Shown here: piece by piece, positions 56,215 through 64,000 of the stretch
Layout of the letters: each line of letters begins with the position of its first letter
Position numbering within the stretch: the first letter of the stretch is position 1
From: Gammaproteobacteria bacterium
Lineage (GTDB): Bacteria; Pseudomonadota; Gammaproteobacteria; Competibacterales; Competibacteraceae
DNA: 64,000 nucleotides
Direction: 5' to 3'
Assembly: GCA_024235035.1 (NCBI GenBank)
Contig: JACKNE010000010.1
Location: 62,001-126,000, forward strand
Position numbers and translations under genes: made by a program
Notes under the pieces: generated by a model
Databases searched by the model: none
What the model saw: the letters and a program-made list of their open reading frames with translations, nothing else
What the model was told of the DNA's origin: nothing

Positions 56215-57267
56215 ATGAAACGGATCGTATCGCGCCATGCTTTTCCTCTGCGAATGGTGCTGTTGGGTTTGTGTCTAGCTCAGCTAGCCGATGCTTGGGC
56301 CACCGGCGAAGCGGGAGCGCCGACCTATTCGGATTCTCGCGCCGACCGGACCGGCTTGCCCGCCGATGTACAGCCCTGGTGGCCGAGTCGCTATGGCGCG
56401 GACGATCAGCTCGGTACTCTCAATGAGATCACTCCCGAGGTGGTAAGGACTGCGACCGCCCTGGTGAAAACCGGGACCGTCATCGATCTGGGCCGGGTGC
56501 TGGATGACGACACGCCCAAGTTTCCTGGTCGCTACTGGCACCAGACTGTCGATGTTTCGCCCCATTTCACCAATCTGCGCCGCCCGGATGTCGACGGCAA
56601 GGGTTGGGGCAAGAACCAAATCAACTGGATCACCGAGATTCAGGTCGGCACTTTCCAGGTCGGCACCCAGTTGGATTCCATCGGCCACATCCAGATCGGC
56701 GACCGGTTCTACAACGGCTGGGCCACGCGCGACGTGGTCGAGTCATGGGGCCTGAATCGCTTTGGCGCCGAAACCGTGCCGCCCATCGTGACCCGAGGTG
56801 TGCTGATCGACATCGCCGCCTACAAGGGTGTGAAGCACCTGGCCAAGGGTTACGTGATCACCTTGGCCGACGTGCAAGGCGCGTTGAAAAAACAGGGCGT
56901 TACCTTGCGACCCGGCGACGCGGTGCTGTTTCACACCGGCTGGGGCGAGCTGTGGGGCAAGGACAACGCCGAATTTCTCTCCGGCGAGCCCGGTCCCGGC
57001 CTGGAAGTCGTGAACTGGCTGTACGCGCAGCACATCGCCTTGACCGGCGCCGACACCTGGAGCTTTGGACCGGTACCCGGCGAAGACCCGGAACGCCCCT
57101 TCCTGGTTCCCCAAACCATGTACGTGAAGATGGGATTGTTCGGTCTGGAAAATCTGGCGACCGAAGAACTGGCGCGGCGCAGCGTCCATGAGTTCCTGTT
57201 TACCGTCACGCACGCCAAGACCCGTGGCTCCACGGCAGCGATCATCGCCCCGGCGGCGGTTTTTTGA
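56215..57267 (+). CDS. Exported cyclase-family (kynurenine formamidase-like fold) protein with altered metal motif
   Basis: 350 residues. Signal peptide (MVLLGLCLAQLADAWA), then the cyclase fold: WWPSRYGADDQLGTLNEITPEVV, GTVIDLGRVLDDDTPKFPG, GVLIDIAAYKG and LRPGDAVLFHTGWGELW. The usual metal motif HxGTHxDxxxH reads here Q148-V-G-T-Q152-L-D154-S-I-G-H158: both first histidines are Gln. The family usually hydrolyses amides or lactones with Mn or Zn. The altered site may mean a different metal set or reaction, or a family subgroup I cannot name. It sits between the SDR and GMC genes; hydrolysis of a sugar lactone is one possible role (inference). Confidence 0.82.
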   Translation: MKRIVSRHAFPLRMVLLGLCLAQLADAWATGEAGAPTYSDSRADRTGLPADVQPWWPSRYGADDQLGTLNEITPEVVRTATALVKTGTVIDLGRVLDDDTPKFPGRYWHQTVDVSPHFTNLRRPDVDGKGWGKNQINWITEIQVGTFQVGTQLDSIGHIQIGDRFYNGWATRDVVESWGLNRFGAETVPPIVTRGVLIDIAAYKGVKHLAKGYVITLADVQGALKKQGVTLRPGDAVLFHTGWGELWGKDNAEFLSGEPGPGLEVVNWLYAQHIALTGADTWSFGPVPGEDPERPFLVPQTMYVKMGLFGLENLATEELARRSVHEFLFTVTHAKTRGSTAAIIAPAAVF

Positions 57268-57282
57268 GAAGGAAATACGATC

Positions 57283-58725
57283 ATGAACGAACATTATGAC
57301 GTCCTCATCGTCGGCTCCGGCGCGGGTGGGTCGGCGGCGGCCTACAGTCTGGCGCACGTCGGTCGCCGGGTCCTGCTGCTGGAGAAGGGACGGGAGCTCC
57401 CGCGCGATGGCAGCACCCTAGACGTGGACAAGGTGATCCGACAAGGGTTTTTCAAGAGCAAGGAACACTGGCTCGATAGGAACGGCCAGACCTTCGAGCC
57501 GGAGGAATATTTCAATCTGGGTGGCAAGACCAAGTGGTACGGCGCAGCTCTAGCACGCTTCGAGCCGCATGAGTTCGAGGCCGAGCCGGCGCACCAATGT
57601 CTGCCCTGGCCGATTTCATATCGAGAACTGGAACCCTACTACGAGCAAGCGGAAACTTTGCTGAACGTCCATCAATTCAAGCCGGAACCGGATCTGCAAG
57701 CCATCGTCGGCAAGCTGACCTGCAACGGCGCTGGCTGGAACGCTCGACCTCTGACGTTGGCTTTGGACTCCAATATCGTCGAACATCCTGAGGAAGCGGC
57801 CCACTTCGACGCTTTCGCTTCGGTCAAGAACTTGAAGGCCGATGGCCAGCGTGCCTTGCTGGAGCGGGTTCAGCAGTTGCCCAACCTCACCGTGTTGACC
57901 GGACAGGCGGTGCGCGATTTCATCGCCGATCCCGAGCGGCCTGAACGACTGATCGGTGTTCGCGCCGAGGATGGCGGCGAATTCCGGGCCGATAGAGTAT
58001 TGCTGGCGGCTGGCGCACTGCACTCGCCGCGTTTGTTGCAGGGCTATCTGGAAATTACCGGTCTGACTGATCGGCTGCCGTGTGCGAACGCGGTGGGACG
58101 CAATTATAAAAGCCATCTGCTCAGCGCCGTACTGGCGTTTTCTGCTACGCTGAAGACTGATCTGCTGCGCAAGACCTTGTTGCTGTTGAACGACCGGTTG
58201 CCGCACAGCAGTATTCAGCCCCTGGGTTTCGATGGCGAGTTGCTCAGTACCTTGATTCCGGGGTTCGTCCCGCGCGGGTTCGCCCGGGCGCTCGGTCATC
58301 GCGCCTACGGCTTCTTTTTGCAGACCGAGGATGGTTCCGATCCCGCCAACCGCGTCGTCGCCCAGACTAATGGCGCCCGCTATCCTCAATTAGACTACGA
58401 TCCGGCACGCTTGCCAGCGGCGCGGGAGGAGCATCGGCGACTGGTGCGTGATTTCAATCGGGCACTGTTGAAAATCGGCCTGCCGGCGGCGGCCAAGGGA
58501 ATTCCGCTCGCGGGCACCGCGCACGCCTGCGGGACTTTGGTCGCAGGCCACGATCCGCGTACTTCGGTGGTGGATGCCGACGGCAAGGTACATGGTCTGG
58601 ACAATCTGTACGTGGTGGACGGCAGCGTGTTGCCCCGCTCCAGTCGGGTCAACCCGTCGTTGACCATCTACGCCTGGGCGTTGCGGGTGGCGGAACGGCT
58701 GCAACAGCGGAGGTCGTCAGTATGA
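57283..58725 (+). CDS. GMC-family FAD-dependent oxidoreductase
   Basis: 480 residues, no signal peptide. N-terminal FAD site DVLIVGSGAGGSAAAYSLAHVGRRVLLLEKG; KTKWYGAALARFEPHEFE; C-terminal GMC domain GTAHACGTLVAGHDPRTSVVDADGKVHGLDNLYVVDGSVLPRSSRVNPSLTIYAWALRVAERL with the conserved GT.H..GT, Asp-Gly and N-P residues. It would oxidise an alcohol or sugar with transfer to an acceptor. It overlaps the debranching-type gene by four bases (ATGA). Confidence 0.92.
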   Translation: MNEHYDVLIVGSGAGGSAAAYSLAHVGRRVLLLEKGRELPRDGSTLDVDKVIRQGFFKSKEHWLDRNGQTFEPEEYFNLGGKTKWYGAALARFEPHEFEAEPAHQCLPWPISYRELEPYYEQAETLLNVHQFKPEPDLQAIVGKLTCNGAGWNARPLTLALDSNIVEHPEEAAHFDAFASVKNLKADGQRALLERVQQLPNLTVLTGQAVRDFIADPERPERLIGVRAEDGGEFRADRVLLAAGALHSPRLLQGYLEITGLTDRLPCANAVGRNYKSHLLSAVLAFSATLKTDLLRKTLLLLNDRLPHSSIQPLGFDGELLSTLIPGFVPRGFARALGHRAYGFFLQTEDGSDPANRVVAQTNGARYPQLDYDPARLPAAREEHRRLVRDFNRALLKIGLPAAAKGIPLAGTAHACGTLVAGHDPRTSVVDADGKVHGLDNLYVVDGSVLPRSSRVNPSLTIYAWALRVAERLQQRRSSV

Positions 58726-60728
58726 ACGACGTGTTACCTGATTTCGTCCGTTTTGGACGGGCAATTTGCGGCGATCTCGGCCAGGCGGAGCGGCGCGAAT
58801 GGTGGTTAGGCAACGGCCTGGGCGCTTACGCCGCCGGTACGGTCGCGGGAACGCTGACCCGTCGCTATCACGGTTTGTTGATCGCGCCGGTGGCTCCGCC
58901 GCTCGGTCGCTGGCTAGTGTTTTCCAAGGCCGACGCCACTCTGCTCAACGGTGACCAGGAAATTTCGCTGTTCAGCAATCGCTGGAGCGGGGGAGCGGTG
59001 GCCCCCGCAGGGCACATTCACCTTGAATCGTTCCATTTACATGGCCGGATGCCGGTGTGGCGCTATGCCTTGGGCGAGCGGGTGATCGAACAGCGTATCT
59101 GGCTGGAGCCGGGCGCGAATACGGTTTATGTGGCGTACCGGCTGGAATCCGCCGATACCGACCGGGATTTGCGCTTGCAAGTTCGCTTGCTGGTCAACGC
59201 CCGCGATCATCACGTCGGTATGGCGCCAGGCGGTTTCTCGCCGCAGGTGGAGAGGGTAGGGGAGCAATTGCATGTCGCCTGTTCCGATCGCTTCACCTTA
59301 CGTTTTCAGATCGTGGACGGTCAGTTTCAGACCGCGTGGGATTGGATCGAGAATTTCGATTTGCCTATGGAACGGGAACGCGGCCTGCCGGATCGGGACG
59401 CACATCTGTGCGTCGGCCATGCGCTGTTGAGCTTGCGTCCTGGTCGCTGGGTCGGCATCGTCGCCAGCCTGCACGATAATGCTTCCGCCGATTTGGACAC
59501 AGCCCTTCAGCGATTTCTCGACCGTGAACGGGCGTTGCTCGCTCGCGCCCGTCCACACTTCGTCAACTCCCCACCCGATTGGATCGAACAACTGGCGTTG
59601 GCCGCCGACAGCTTCCTGTTCGCTCGGCCGCTGCCGAATTTGCCCGACGGTGAATCGGTGATTGCCGGCTATCCTTGGTTCGGGGATTGGGGCCGCGACA
59701 CCATGATCGCCCTGCCGGGTTTGACCCTGGCGACCGGTCGGCTCGACAGTGCTCGGCGCATCCTGCTGACCTTTGCCCGGTTCGTCGATCAGGGCATGTT
59801 GCCTAATGTGTTCCCCGGCGCGGGTGAAACGCCTGACTACAACACGGTGGATGCCGGACTGTGGTATTTCGAGGCGTGGCGGGCCTATCTGGAAGCCAGC
59901 AACGATTGGGCGGTCTTGGCTGAGGTGTTTTCGGTGTTGGCCGAAATGATCGACTGGCATGTTCGAGGCGCCCGCTATCGAATCGGCATGGACCCAGCCG
60001 ACGGATTGATTCATGCTGGCGAACCCGGCGTGCAGCTCACCTGGATGGACGCCAAGGTCGGCGACTGGGTAGTGACGCCGCGTATCGGCAAGCCGGTCGA
60101 GATTAACGCGCTTTGGTATAACGCCTTGGCGATCATGGCCGATTTTGCCGAACGGTTAGGGCAACCGTCCGCGACCTATGTGGAACTGGCGGCCAAAGCA
60201 CGGCAAGGTTTCCAGCGTTTCGTTCGTCCTGACGGCGCGGGCCTGTTCGACGTGCTGGACGGCCCCGCTGGTGATGATCCTACTTTGCGTCCCAATCAAA
60301 TCTTCGCCGTCAGTCTGTCGCACAGTCCGTTGAGCGCGGAAATTCAGCAGACCGTGGTCCGCGTCTGCGGACGGGAATTATTGACCTCTCATGGCCTGCG
60401 CTCTCTGGCGCCCGACCATCCCGATTATCGCCCTTATTACCTCGGTGGCGTGTGGGAACGCGATGGCAGCTATCACCAGGGGCCGGTTTGGGCTTGGCTG
60501 CTGGGCCACTACGCGCTAGCTGAGTATCGCATGACCGGCGATGCGGCGGCGGCCCAGGCCCGGTTGCTGCCCGTCCGTGATCACCTGCTGGATGCCGGGC
60601 TGGGCACGGTCAGCGAAATTCTTGACGGTGCTCCACCGCACGTCCCGCGCGGCGCACCGGCTCAAGCCTGGTCGGTGGCCTGCGTGCTGGAGGCATGGCA
60701 ACGGCTGGAGCGGCTGAAGAAGCAGTAA
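58722..60728 (+). CDS. Amylo-alpha-1,6-glucosidase, glycogen-debranching-type
   Basis: 668 residues. N-terminal domain with WWLGNGLGAYAAGTVAGTLTRRYHGLLIAP and LVFSKADATLL; the (alpha/alpha)6 catalytic domain with YPWFGDWGRDTMIALPGLTL (catalytic Asp), FVDQGMLPNVFPGAGETPDYNTVDAGLWYFEAWRAYLE, EPGVQLTWMDAKVGDWVVTPRIGKPVEINALWYNAL and GGVWERDGSYHQGPVWAWLLGHYALAEY. These match the bacterial/archaeal glycogen-debranching family. It removes alpha-1,6 branches; with the SDR and GMC enzymes it points to use of a glucan or glucose-containing compound. Confidence 0.92.
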   Translation: MNDVLPDFVRFGRAICGDLGQAERREWWLGNGLGAYAAGTVAGTLTRRYHGLLIAPVAPPLGRWLVFSKADATLLNGDQEISLFSNRWSGGAVAPAGHIHLESFHLHGRMPVWRYALGERVIEQRIWLEPGANTVYVAYRLESADTDRDLRLQVRLLVNARDHHVGMAPGGFSPQVERVGEQLHVACSDRFTLRFQIVDGQFQTAWDWIENFDLPMERERGLPDRDAHLCVGHALLSLRPGRWVGIVASLHDNASADLDTALQRFLDRERALLARARPHFVNSPPDWIEQLALAADSFLFARPLPNLPDGESVIAGYPWFGDWGRDTMIALPGLTLATGRLDSARRILLTFARFVDQGMLPNVFPGAGETPDYNTVDAGLWYFEAWRAYLEASNDWAVLAEVFSVLAEMIDWHVRGARYRIGMDPADGLIHAGEPGVQLTWMDAKVGDWVVTPRIGKPVEINALWYNALAIMADFAERLGQPSATYVELAAKARQGFQRFVRPDGAGLFDVLDGPAGDDPTLRPNQIFAVSLSHSPLSAEIQQTVVRVCGRELLTSHGLRSLAPDHPDYRPYYLGGVWERDGSYHQGPVWAWLLGHYALAEYRMTGDAAAAQARLLPVRDHLLDAGLGTVSEILDGAPPHVPRGAPAQAWSVACVLEAWQRLERLKKQ

Positions 60729-60805
60729 CTTTTTGCTCTTTAAAAAGAAAGCGGTAGCTAGTCGCCTAGCTTGGCTGGTTGCTTCCATGATGCAGATCCT
60801 AGCCC

Positions 60806-61975
60806 TCATGTCGATGGTTGGGTCAGATGGATCGTCGCCACGACCTCATCTCCATCCGTATCGTTGAGCCAGGAGATGGACGGCCAGCTTTTTAAAGCGC
60901 GCAACACTCCGCTGCCAATTCCACGGTAGTTCAGTAAATCGGGTGCAAAAGAAGCGAGTAGCACATTCCGACTCCGCCGAATTCCGCGGCGAATCTGCTC
61001 CACGGTGAGGTTGTTTGGCAATTTGCCGGGACTGCGTATCTCAATGTGATCATCGAAGATGAATACTTTGATCGAATCCTTGATGAAGTAATCCCGGTGG
61101 ATCAGCGCATTGATCAGAAGCTCCTCGAACACGGTTTCTGGGACTGCTAGGTGGCCTGCCTGATTGAAAGAACCTTCGCCCTGAACACGGGAGTTCCAGC
61201 GTTTCAAGAAGCCCATTCCGCCATCATATTGCTCAGGGAGCGTTCCAGTGATGATGCGCTGGTCCCACCACTCATCCGATGATCTCTCGTATCCTTTGAA
61301 CCATACTGCATCTATCTTCATTTCCGGCAGCAATACTGGCAAACGCCTTCCGAAGAGCAGCAGGCCAGCGACAGTGATGCGGTTTCCGACAACGAGTTCG
61401 AGATTTTCGAGAGTCCTCAGATAGGCACTGCTGTCGATGTTTGTATCCGGCGCGGATTCGGAATATTTGGCCTCGTAGAAGCGAGTGAAGCGGTCACGGT
61501 CGAAGTCCTCAAGGGTCGAAACGGCGACCGGCTGGTTTTCGGCGTAGAGCTTCTCGCCAAGCTGGAACAGGCGCGCGAGTTCTTCCGGACTCTGCACCCG
61601 CCGTTTGTCCGGCCCGTTTTTCACCCAGTAAACTCCCTTGTTGTCGCAGTAGGGCTTGGATGCGCCATTGGGAATTTCGACCACGACCACAATTCCATCG
61701 CTGGTGGCTACGGATTGGGTAAGGATGGAAAACGGCGGACGCACCGAATCCCACGCAATCTTGGCCATGTCCTCGCCGACCTTCTCGGCCTCGGCGCTGT
61801 TCATTCCGTGAATGTCTCCTCCCTTCTCAACTCCGACGAAAATACGACCCCCGCCACTATTGGCGAAGGCGACGATTTCCCCTGCCATCTTCGCGTCGGT
61901 GGAAGGTTCACGCTTGAATTGCCGGGTGCTGTCCTCGCCCAGAAGAACTTGGCTTCTTAGTTCGAACTCTTCCAT
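60806..61975 (-). CDS. AlbA_2 (Schlafen-type) plus HATPase-like protein
   Basis: 389 residues. N-terminal AlbA_2 domain: LGEDSTRQFKREPSTDAKMAGEIVAFANSGGGRIFVGVEKGG and VVVVEIPNGASKPYCDNKGVYWVKNGPDKRRV. C-terminal histidine-kinase-like ATP-binding region: PETVFEELLINALIHRDYFIKDSIKVFIFDDHIEIRSPGKLPNNLT (N-box and G1-like motifs) and NYRGIGSGVLRAL. Such proteins are annotated as putative DNA-binding regulators, and AlbA_2 domains occur in Schlafen nucleases. Its ATG lies 19 bases inside the end of the TrlF-like gene, so the two are translated together. Joint role in defence is inference. Confidence 0.85.
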   Translation of the reverse strand: MEEFELRSQVLLGEDSTRQFKREPSTDAKMAGEIVAFANSGGGRIFVGVEKGGDIHGMNSAEAEKVGEDMAKIAWDSVRPPFSILTQSVATSDGIVVVVEIPNGASKPYCDNKGVYWVKNGPDKRRVQSPEELARLFQLGEKLYAENQPVAVSTLEDFDRDRFTRFYEAKYSESAPDTNIDSSAYLRTLENLELVVGNRITVAGLLLFGRRLPVLLPEMKIDAVWFKGYERSSDEWWDQRIITGTLPEQYDGGMGFLKRWNSRVQGEGSFNQAGHLAVPETVFEELLINALIHRDYFIKDSIKVFIFDDHIEIRSPGKLPNNLTVEQIRRGIRRSRNVLLASFAPDLLNYRGIGSGVLRALKSWPSISWLNDTDGDEVVATIHLTQPST

Positions 61976-64000
61976 AGCTGGTAAATCTCTTTTCTGCGGC
62001 GGAAGGCATCCTCACCACCCTCCATAACCGTAACGATTCGATCCTGGATGCGCTTGTTGTCGATGCTGCCGTGTTCAAAGGAAAAATGCTCCCCCTTGCG
62101 GCAGACAATCGTCTGCTCGGCATCGCCGAGAACCGGTATATTCGGATTATGTGTGGCAAAGATGAACTGCGTGAGTTCCTTGCGCTCCAGAAGCTGGCGG
62201 ATGAAATGACTGTAGAGCGTCTCGTTATCGAGATCGTCCTCCGGCTGATCGATGAGAATCACCGGGTGGCGGCGCAGATGCATGAGGATGTGGAGGATCA
62301 CAGTCGCCCGTTGGCCAAGGGAGTAATCTCCGAGCGGGTTGCCTTGGTAGAGGATTTCTGCCATATCCGGCGTGCGGAAGGTCAGGAAATCCGCCAAACG
62401 GTCGAGCAACGCGGCCTTGACCTTGATCGCGGCGGTCTCTGGCAAGTGTTTTTCCAGTTCCGCGCGCTTTTGGTAAAGCTGGCGCCCGTCGATGAAAATC
62501 TCCCGCAATGTCTCGTAGGAGGTTCCCTGCACACCGCTGCCCCTCAGGGTAGTCCGCAGGAATTCTTCGAAGGCTTTCCGCTTGCCTTTGAAAGCCGTGT
62601 AGAGGCGGATTTCCTCCGGCAACTCCCGCTCCAAGCGGCGGACTTCGGTTTCGCGTTCCTGGAAGCGCTCCCGCCAGAACTCATGGAGATTATTGGCTGC
62701 GGCCCCCAACAGGTCACGAGCCGCTTGTTCGGTTTTCGCCCGCTGAGTCCCAGCATCGAGCAGTTTCTTCAGTTGCTCAAGACGGGCCTTCTTCTTGCGG
62801 AATACTTCCAGATCGAGTTGGGGTTCGTTCAGAGCTTTTTGCAAGGCCACAACCTCGGTCTGCATCTCATCTTGAACCGGTGTGAGTTTTTTCGTTGCCT
62901 CAGTGACAAGTGTGAATGCATCCCGCAGACCGGTCAGGCAAGCCTCGGCGGATTGTTTGGCTTCGTCCGACTTGGCTTTCGCTTGCACGAGGTCCTCGCG
63001 CAGGAACTCCGTGCGCTTAGAGCGCAGGGAAGGGAAGGCCCTGTTCACTTCGTCCCAGTCCGTTACCTCTTTGATGCCAGTACCTAGTTGCTTCAGTTCT
63101 TCCTGCCAGCCAAGGATCGCTTGGCGGTCCGTATCAAAGAGCGTCATCTCTTCAAGCTTCTTGTCAACTCCCTTGTCGGTGAAAATCTGGAGCTGCACTT
63201 CCAACTCATTCTTCTCTTTCTGAAAGACTGCGATCTTTTCAGAGGCTTCGAGCGTTTCCTTAAGCTGACGGGCGGCCTGCCGGACCGATTCCAACAGGCG
63301 GCCTTCCTCTTGGGGTTTGGGATCGAGCCGATCAGCAAGCAGCTTGTCGAGAAAGCTCTCGTCGAATGATTCGGATCGGGTGGAGAGGTCCTTTTGGCCA
63401 AAATAGAGAATATCCTTCAGCACCGAGCCAGGCGATATATCGCGGTAAGTGTCGTCGAGAAAGACGGAGGGCTGTCCGGACCGTTCCCGTTCGATGCGGA
63501 TCGTCCGGCCATGCTCGTCCGCTGCCTCGACAACCACCTTTCCGGCTGGGGAAAGCATGCGTTCCACCAAGCCGGCTTTATATCTCTCGTCGGAAATCTC
63601 CCTGAAACCCAGCGCGTGGCGCAGGCACTCGATCACGGCGGACTTTCCGTTGCCCCGCGGTCCGATCAGGCAGTTCAGGGAAGACGAAAAAGGAATAACA
63701 CTGCCCTCCAATATGCCGCCTTCGAAGCGGATTTGGTGGATAATCGCCGAATTCCTTATATTAGGAAGAGATGGACGGACTCGCTGGCGATGGTCGAACA
63801 GCGCGAACTTCACCGCCTCGAAAGACAATTCTCCAAGCTTCAGGTAACAAGGTTTTCCTTTTCCAATCTCTTCGATTGTTTTCGGATCACTGCCTTCGAC
63901 TTCGGCAGGATAGGCATCTTGAAGCCACGCCCGCACTTTGGTACGACAGGGCCGATCTTTCCCAGCGCCATCATGGGTAAGCACCTTTTGAAAGCCCAAA
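61957..64000 (-). CDS. TrlF-like PHP/SMC-type ATPase (N-terminal part outside window)
   Basis: About 680 C-terminal residues; the frame is open to the window end, so the start is missing. The visible beginning (VEGSDPKTIEEIGKGKPCYLKL...FEAVKFALFDHRQRV) resembles the end of a PHP phosphoesterase domain. Then an SMC/Rad50-like ATPase: Walker A IGPRGNGKSAVIECLRHALGF, a long coiled coil (about residues 230-480), signature-like LGDYSLGQRATVILHILMHL and Walker B VILIDQPEDDLDNE with ATHNPNIPVL. This layout is that of the TrlF family, seen in defence-rich regions. Likely an ATP-driven nucleic-acid sensor with PHP effector; the PHP catalytic residues cannot be checked here. Confidence 0.82.
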   Translation of the reverse strand, partial: LGFQKVLTHDGAGKDRPCRTKVRAWLQDAYPAEVEGSDPKTIEEIGKGKPCYLKLGELSFEAVKFALFDHRQRVRPSLPNIRNSAIIHQIRFEGGILEGSVIPFSSSLNCLIGPRGNGKSAVIECLRHALGFREISDERYKAGLVERMLSPAGKVVVEAADEHGRTIRIERERSGQPSVFLDDTYRDISPGSVLKDILYFGQKDLSTRSESFDESFLDKLLADRLDPKPQEEGRLLESVRQAARQLKETLEASEKIAVFQKEKNELEVQLQIFTDKGVDKKLEEMTLFDTDRQAILGWQEELKQLGTGIKEVTDWDEVNRAFPSLRSKRTEFLREDLVQAKAKSDEAKQSAEACLTGLRDAFTLVTEATKKLTPVQDEMQTEVVALQKALNEPQLDLEVFRKKKARLEQLKKLLDAGTQRAKTEQAARDLLGAAANNLHEFWRERFQERETEVRRLERELPEEIRLYTAFKGKRKAFEEFLRTTLRGSGVQGTSYETLREIFIDGRQLYQKRAELEKHLPETAAIKVKAALLDRLADFLTFRTPDMAEILYQGNPLGDYSLGQRATVILHILMHLRRHPVILIDQPEDDLDNETLYSHFIRQLLERKELTQFIFATHNPNIPVLGDAEQTIVCRKGEHFSFEHGSIDNKRIQDRIVTVMEGGEDAFRRRKEIYQLWKSSN

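Noticed and set aside
62071..63087. Plus-strand open frame of 338 codons over the TrlF-like gene
   Set aside because: No recognisable motif; the minus-strand frame has full ATPase motifs.
44527..64000. Search for a duplicated tRNA-Lys 3' end as an island attachment site
   Set aside because: No second copy of the T-arm/acceptor sequence was noticed downstream in the window.

Overview
The window reads as chromosomal DNA of a Gammaproteobacterium. It is GC-rich and densely coded, and it carries a yebC-ruvC-ruvA-ruvB / tolQRA-tolB-pal-cpoB / tRNA-Lys block in the usual gammaproteobacterial order, together with E. coli-type gltBD, aroKB, hemE, nadA and class II fba. I cannot name the genus from sequence alone. 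All calls come from reading the translations; no database search was run.

Region by region. 1-2.1 kb: the end of a MocR-type regulator and an orphan HExxH metallopeptidase-like gene. 2.2-6.0 kb: one reading frame joining a complete topoisomerase III to a RecQ helicase. 6.0-13.3 kb (minus strand): a tightly coupled sensory operon of DUF805 protein, HD-GYP protein, TonB-dependent receptor, YfiR-like protein and a hybrid histidine kinase. 13.5-18.8 kb (plus): RDD, SpoIIM-like, DUF4129, DUF4350 and MoxR genes, nearly all with overlapping stop/start codons, followed by mobB. 19.5-34.8 kb: central metabolism (fba, aroK-aroB, hemE, gltB-gltD, nadA), interspersed with a tail-anchored repeat coiled-coil protein, a CBS protein, a Nudix hydrolase and an orphan with a CheZ-like DxxxQ motif. 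35-44.5 kb: a lipase-like hydrolase, yebC-ruvCAB and the Tol-Pal operon.

Accessory DNA begins immediately after tRNA-Lys at 44.6 kb. First comes a two-gene ATPase module. One ATPase, with TPR repeats, is intact. Its partner is split just after the Walker A motif by an 864-bp IS5-family element with a 3-bp target duplication; removing the IS and one duplication restores the frame exactly. From 49.6 to 54.6 kb lie small, mostly minus-strand genes of unrelated type (membrane protein, DUF4349 lipoprotein, GNAT acetyltransferase, PD-(D/E)XK-like protein, hypotheticals). Several are separated by long imperfect palindromes that end in GTTRRRY-like heptamers just before start codons, and two genes end in the complementary heptamer. 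This looks like an integron-style gene-cassette array with no integrase in view.

From 54.8 kb come a small secreted protein and a four-gene operon (SDR dehydrogenase, exported cyclase-family protein, GMC oxidoreductase, glycogen-debranching-type glucosidase), probably handling glucans or sugars. The window ends in a translationally coupled minus-strand pair: a TrlF-like PHP/SMC-type ATPase, cut by the window edge, and an AlbA_2/HATPase protein. This pair is a plausible defence module.
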